Below are positions 26,472 through 28,210 of a stretch of 28,210 bases of DNA, piece after piece. Source of the DNA: a virus; the IMG/VR virus record IMGVR_UViG_3300020438_000209, positions 1 through 28,210 of that record, one strand, 5' to 3'. Below the pieces are notes generated by a model. The model was not told the DNA's origin. It ran no database searches and saw nothing but the letters and a program-made list of their open reading frames with translations. Each line of letters starts with the position of its first letter. Positions within the stretch are counted from its first letter, which is position 1. The position numbers were made by a program, and so were the translations under genes.

Positions 26472-26543
26472 TGCCATCAGAGGGATTTGAACCCCCGACC
26501 TTGGCTTTACAAAAGCCCTGCACTACCACTGTGCTATGATGGC
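26472..26543 (-). tRNA. tRNA-Thr(TGT)
   Basis: A 72-base cloverleaf. The acceptor stem is GCCATCA/TGATGGC with discriminator A. The anticodon loop TTTGTAA gives anticodon TGT (Thr, ACA codons), and the T arm has GGGTTCAAATCCC. The outermost anticodon-stem pair (G27-A43) is mismatched. The first ten bases overlap the end of the HNH gene, whose TAG stop lies inside the tRNA. CCA is not encoded. Confidence 0.93.
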
Positions 26544-26887
26544 AAGAGAATTAGATCAGGCAGTTGCTTGATCCCTGCGTGAACCAATCTGTGACAATTA
26601 GCACAGAGAGGAACACACTTATCCACTTCCTCCTTTAATTTATCATATGGACCTGTTCTTGTCAACCCTGTAAGACTAACAGTTTTCTCACTGTTGTCTG
26701 CATGATGAAGATCCATAACTGGAGTAGGATACTGTATATTACAGATCACACAAGGATTTGACTTGGCTTCATCAACCAATTTCTGTCTGTTTTCAGGACC
26801 ACGTTGATTCATTCTTTTAGTTTTCCCGTGTTTTCTTGCCCATTCTCTTTGGTATTGTCTATTCTTTTCCTTGTCCTTTATGGGCAT
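26534..26887 (-). CDS. HNH endonuclease
   Basis: The 117-residue protein begins with a basic region (KDKEKNRQYQREWARKHGK), which may bind DNA. An HNH/zinc fold follows: CVIC at 46-49, LHHAD with His61-His62, then CVPLCANCHRLVH at 91-103 containing two zinc cysteines, Asn97, His99 and His103. All key residues are present, so it should be active as a metal-dependent nuclease. Such small free-standing HNH genes are common in T4-like cyanophages and often behave as homing endonucleases. The start has a strong GGAGG six bases before ATG, inside the preceding small gene with 29 bases of overlap. The stop lies inside tRNA-Thr. The location beside tRNA and tmRNA genes fits a selfish or cluster-mobilising element, which is inference. 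Confidence 0.9.
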   Translation of the reverse strand: MPIKDKEKNRQYQREWARKHGKTKRMNQRGPENRQKLVDEAKSNPCVICNIQYPTPVMDLHHADNSEKTVSLTGLTRTGPYDKLKEEVDKCVPLCANCHRLVHAGIKQLPDLILLPS

Positions 26888-26984
26888 GTAGAACCTCCAA
26901 AGCTTTTCTTACTTCAGGAGTCTCTTCCCACTCCCATGTCTCTTCACGACCTTTCTTGTCAATTTTCTTCCAGGATTTTTTCAT
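26859..26984 (-). CDS. Small hypothetical protein, 41 residues
   Basis: ATG 26984 begins a frame reading MKKSWKKIDKKGREETWEWE, with a further EETPEVRKALEVLHAHKG-like stretch, ending TAG at 26861-26859. The N-terminal part is basic and Trp-rich; the C-terminal part looks like an amphipathic helix. The start is four bases after the stop of the CpeT-like gene, with GGAG about ten bases upstream, and the end overlaps the HNH start. The tight spacing and ribosome site support a real gene. Its function is unknown. Confidence 0.7.
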   Translation of the reverse strand: MKKSWKKIDKKGREETWEWEETPEVRKALEVLHAHKGQGKE

Positions 26985-26988
26985 GGTT

Positions 26989-27459
26989 TCACTGCTCCGT
27001 AGTTTCATTTTTCTTATCTAGTACGTAAATATCATCACTACCCCAGACAACCTTGTCGTCTCTCCATCCTTGGTCTCTACTCTTATAGTGTTGACCATTG
27101 AACTTCACTGTAGATCTTACCACACCTCCACGTATAATGCAAGCATCTGTTTTAACTTTACCATCATAATAATCTCCTACCTTAAAGAACATCATATCAC
27201 AGCAATGGTTATGCTCACCCCAGTCAGGTGTCCAATTCTGTACTATAATAACACCCTGTTGTTCAAAAACTTTGTGCCACTTGTATCTATAGGGATTATC
27301 TTCACCCATATAATGATACCACTGCTTAGAAGTTAATTCATTATCACCAATACGTTCCCACTTAAGTTTGCAATGAGCATACTTAGCAGGGTTTGAAGAT
27401 GCTTGGTTCCAGTTATCATAGAACCCTTCTAGTTTATCACAAAAATCCAGAGTAGGCAT
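26989..27459 (-). CDS. cpeT: CpeT/CpcT-like bilin lyase family protein
   Basis: The 156-residue product has the family pattern: DNWNQASSNPAKYAHCKLKW (15-34), NPYRYK (55-60), CCDMMFFK (86-93), GKVKTDACIIRGG (100-112), KSRDQGWRDDKVVWGS (126-141). CpcT attaches phycocyanobilin to phycocyanin beta subunits. Phage CpeT homologues are frequent, but their lyase activity is not established, so a chaperone-like or lipocalin-type bilin-binding role is also possible. The ATG at 27459 is directly preceded by an in-frame stop (TAA), so it cannot start earlier. No Shine-Dalgarno is visible; the context is AT-rich (AAATATAA). Together with the heme oxygenase gene nearby it points to manipulation of host bilin metabolism. 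Confidence 0.85.
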   Translation of the reverse strand: MPTLDFCDKLEGFYDNWNQASSNPAKYAHCKLKWERIGDNELTSKQWYHYMGEDNPYRYKWHKVFEQQGVIIVQNWTPDWGEHNHCCDMMFFKVGDYYDGKVKTDACIIRGGVVRSTVKFNGQHYKSRDQGWRDDKVVWGSDDIYVLDKKNETTEQ

Positions 27460-27583
27460 TTATATTTGTTAAGTAGTTGTATATTTGTTGACACCAACAC
27501 ATATATAGTGTAGAATTAAGGAAAACAAGATGAAGTGAAATCTCTCTTCATTATGGTCCAGTTAATTTCAGTAGAGGTACTCT
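27460..27583. promoter_or_regulatory. Divergent control region between cpeT-like gene and small plus-strand gene
   Basis: It contains a perfect direct repeat TATATTTGTT at 27461-27470 and 27480-27489, and an inverted repeat TGTTG-ACAC-CAACA over the plus-strand -35 box. A possible minus-strand promoter, TTGTTT (27523-27528), 17 bases, TATATG (27505-27500), overlaps the plus-strand promoter. A stem ATGAAG/CTTCAT lies in the plus-strand leader. Function of the repeats is unknown. Confidence 0.45.
27488..27516 (+). promoter_or_regulatory. Sigma70-like promoter of the small plus-strand gene
   Basis: TTGACA (27488-27493), a 17-base spacer, and TAGAAT (27511-27516). The -35 box is perfect, the -10 box has one mismatch and the spacing is ideal. 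It is oriented toward the gene at 27584. Confidence 0.65.
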
Positions 27584-27742
27584 ATGCATCACAATATCTT
27601 AAGTAGTAACCAATTAGCAGAGTGGAATCACTCAGACACTTCTAGTTCCGAACTAGACAAGATGAACGACTATTACAACTGTATGATAGATGCCGAAGAA
27701 ACCCATTCAGACAAACGAATATGTTATCATATTCTAGAATAA
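27584..27742 (+). CDS. Small acidic hypothetical protein, 52 residues
   Basis: ATG 27584 is preceded by GAGG at a normal distance (seven bases) and, further upstream, by a near-consensus promoter. The frame ends at TAA 27740-27742, right before a terminator. The protein (MHHNILSSNQLAEWNHSDTS..., then SELDKMNDYYNCMIDAEE, ending CYHILE) is acidic with two cysteines and no membrane segment. Its style is that of the many short host-takeover genes in T4-like phages, but I cannot assign a family with certainty. It is the only well-supported plus-strand gene in the window. Complete expression signals make it much more than a chance frame. Confidence 0.75.
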   Translation: MHHNILSSNQLAEWNHSDTSSSELDKMNDYYNCMIDAEETHSDKRICYHILE

Positions 27743-27748
27743 ACTATT

Positions 27749-27772
27749 AAAGACCCTCACAAGAGGGTCTTT
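27749..27772. terminator. Bidirectional terminator between convergent genes
   Basis: AAAGACCCTC and GAGGGTCTTT form a ten-pair stem with loop ACAA. Terminal T runs exist on both strands. It ends the small plus-strand gene (stop 27742) and the heme oxygenase gene (stop 27780). Confidence 0.88.
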
Positions 27773-27779
27773 TTAATGC

Positions 27780-28210
27780 CTATCTATATCTCTTAGATAC
27801 AGTCATCTCACTAATAAATGATCCAAGATAACTAAGAGCTAACTTCAAGAATGACTTGGTAGCATTGCCTTGAATCTCATCAAACATAAACATATTCAAC
27901 TCAAAAGCATAGTTTGCCTCTGCAATAAGAGCATTCTCTTGAGGTACAGTTGCACCTAAGTTATCAAGAATTGCTCTGTAGTTCTGCTTGAACAACTTAG
28001 CATCTGGTATACTAGGGAACTCATAGAAATCTAATCCCTTACCTGTTGGTGGTTTAAGAACACGTGCTGTAATCTCTTTCAAGATCTTACCACCTGACAG
28101 ATCACCAATGTATCTGGTATAATGATGAGCAACAAGTAGATGAGGACGTTCCTCTGCTATCTCATTGATTCTTGCACAATACTTATTACATGCTTCTGAT
28201 GGTATCTGTT
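27780..28210 (-). CDS. ho1: Heme oxygenase, C-terminal part (start beyond the window)
   Basis: The frame stays open from the TAG at 27782-27780 to the window edge; about 142 residues are visible. Heme oxygenase opens heme to biliverdin IXalpha, iron and CO using reduced ferredoxin, the first step of phycobilin synthesis. The distal-helix signature is clear: LLVAHHYTRYIGDLSGG, about 40 residues into the visible part. Next comes GKGLDFYEFPSIPDAKLFK, a match to the cyanobacterial form, and ANYAFELNMFMFDEIQ. A bacterial heme oxygenase is about 230-240 residues, so roughly the first 90 are missing. A shorter frame starting at TTG 28082 is only an artefact of the truncation. The gene shares a terminator with the convergent small gene. 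Confidence 0.93.
   Translation of the reverse strand, partial: QIPSEACNKYCARINEIAEERPHLLVAHHYTRYIGDLSGGKILKEITARVLKPPTGKGLDFYEFPSIPDAKLFKQNYRAILDNLGATVPQENALIAEANYAFELNMFMFDEIQGNATKSFLKLALSYLGSFISEMTVSKRYR

Noticed and set aside
27070-27336. Plus-strand frame of 88 codons
   Set aside because: It lies antisense to the CpeT-like gene, whose family motifs are clear. No start signals.
27553-27606. Plus-strand 17-codon frame upstream of the 52-codon gene
   Set aside because: No ribosome site, and it overlaps the start of the better supported gene.

Overview
The window looks like part of a T4-like myovirus that infects marine picocyanobacteria (Synechococcus or Prochlorococcus). Four things point this way: AT-rich DNA with tightly packed, mostly minus-strand genes; a late-promoter octamer of the T4 type; a very large virion-protein gene followed by tail-collar proteins; and the bilin-related genes heme oxygenase and CpeT. 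The tmRNA is of the circularly permuted cyanobacterial type. No specific phage is named, because that would need a database search.

Layout from right to left, the direction of most transcription. At the right edge is the C-terminal part of a heme oxygenase gene (minus), closed by a bidirectional terminator. The terminator is shared with a small plus-strand gene of 52 codons that has its own sigma70-like promoter. Divergent from that gene is a minus-strand cluster: a CpeT-like gene, a 41-codon gene and an HNH endonuclease gene. It runs directly into tRNA-Thr(TGT), a permuted two-piece tmRNA, tRNA-Asp(GTC) and tRNA-Asn(GTT).

After a T4-type late promoter (25973-25980) comes a probable late operon of six minus-strand genes. 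The first is a 5575-residue virion protein covering about 60% of the window. Then come three consecutive proteins with phage tail-collar domains (573, 501 and 1485 residues, the last with a long glycine-rich adhesin-like region). A 300-residue protein with a tail-assembly-chaperone-like motif and a 114-residue protein of unknown function follow. Start and stop codons overlap or nearly touch, and a strong terminator lies at 195-219. At the left edge a further minus-strand reading frame leaves the window, preceded by a segment that can fold into a long RNA stem.

How the parts may work together: the late operon probably builds distal tail or fibre structures for host recognition. Heme oxygenase and CpeT are auxiliary genes acting on host bilin metabolism. 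The tRNAs and tmRNA support translation, and the tRNAs read Thr, Asn and Asp codons, residues that are abundant in the giant protein. The most unusual content is the phage-borne split tmRNA, whose tag ends differently from remembered host tags, and the nested repeat architecture of the giant gene.
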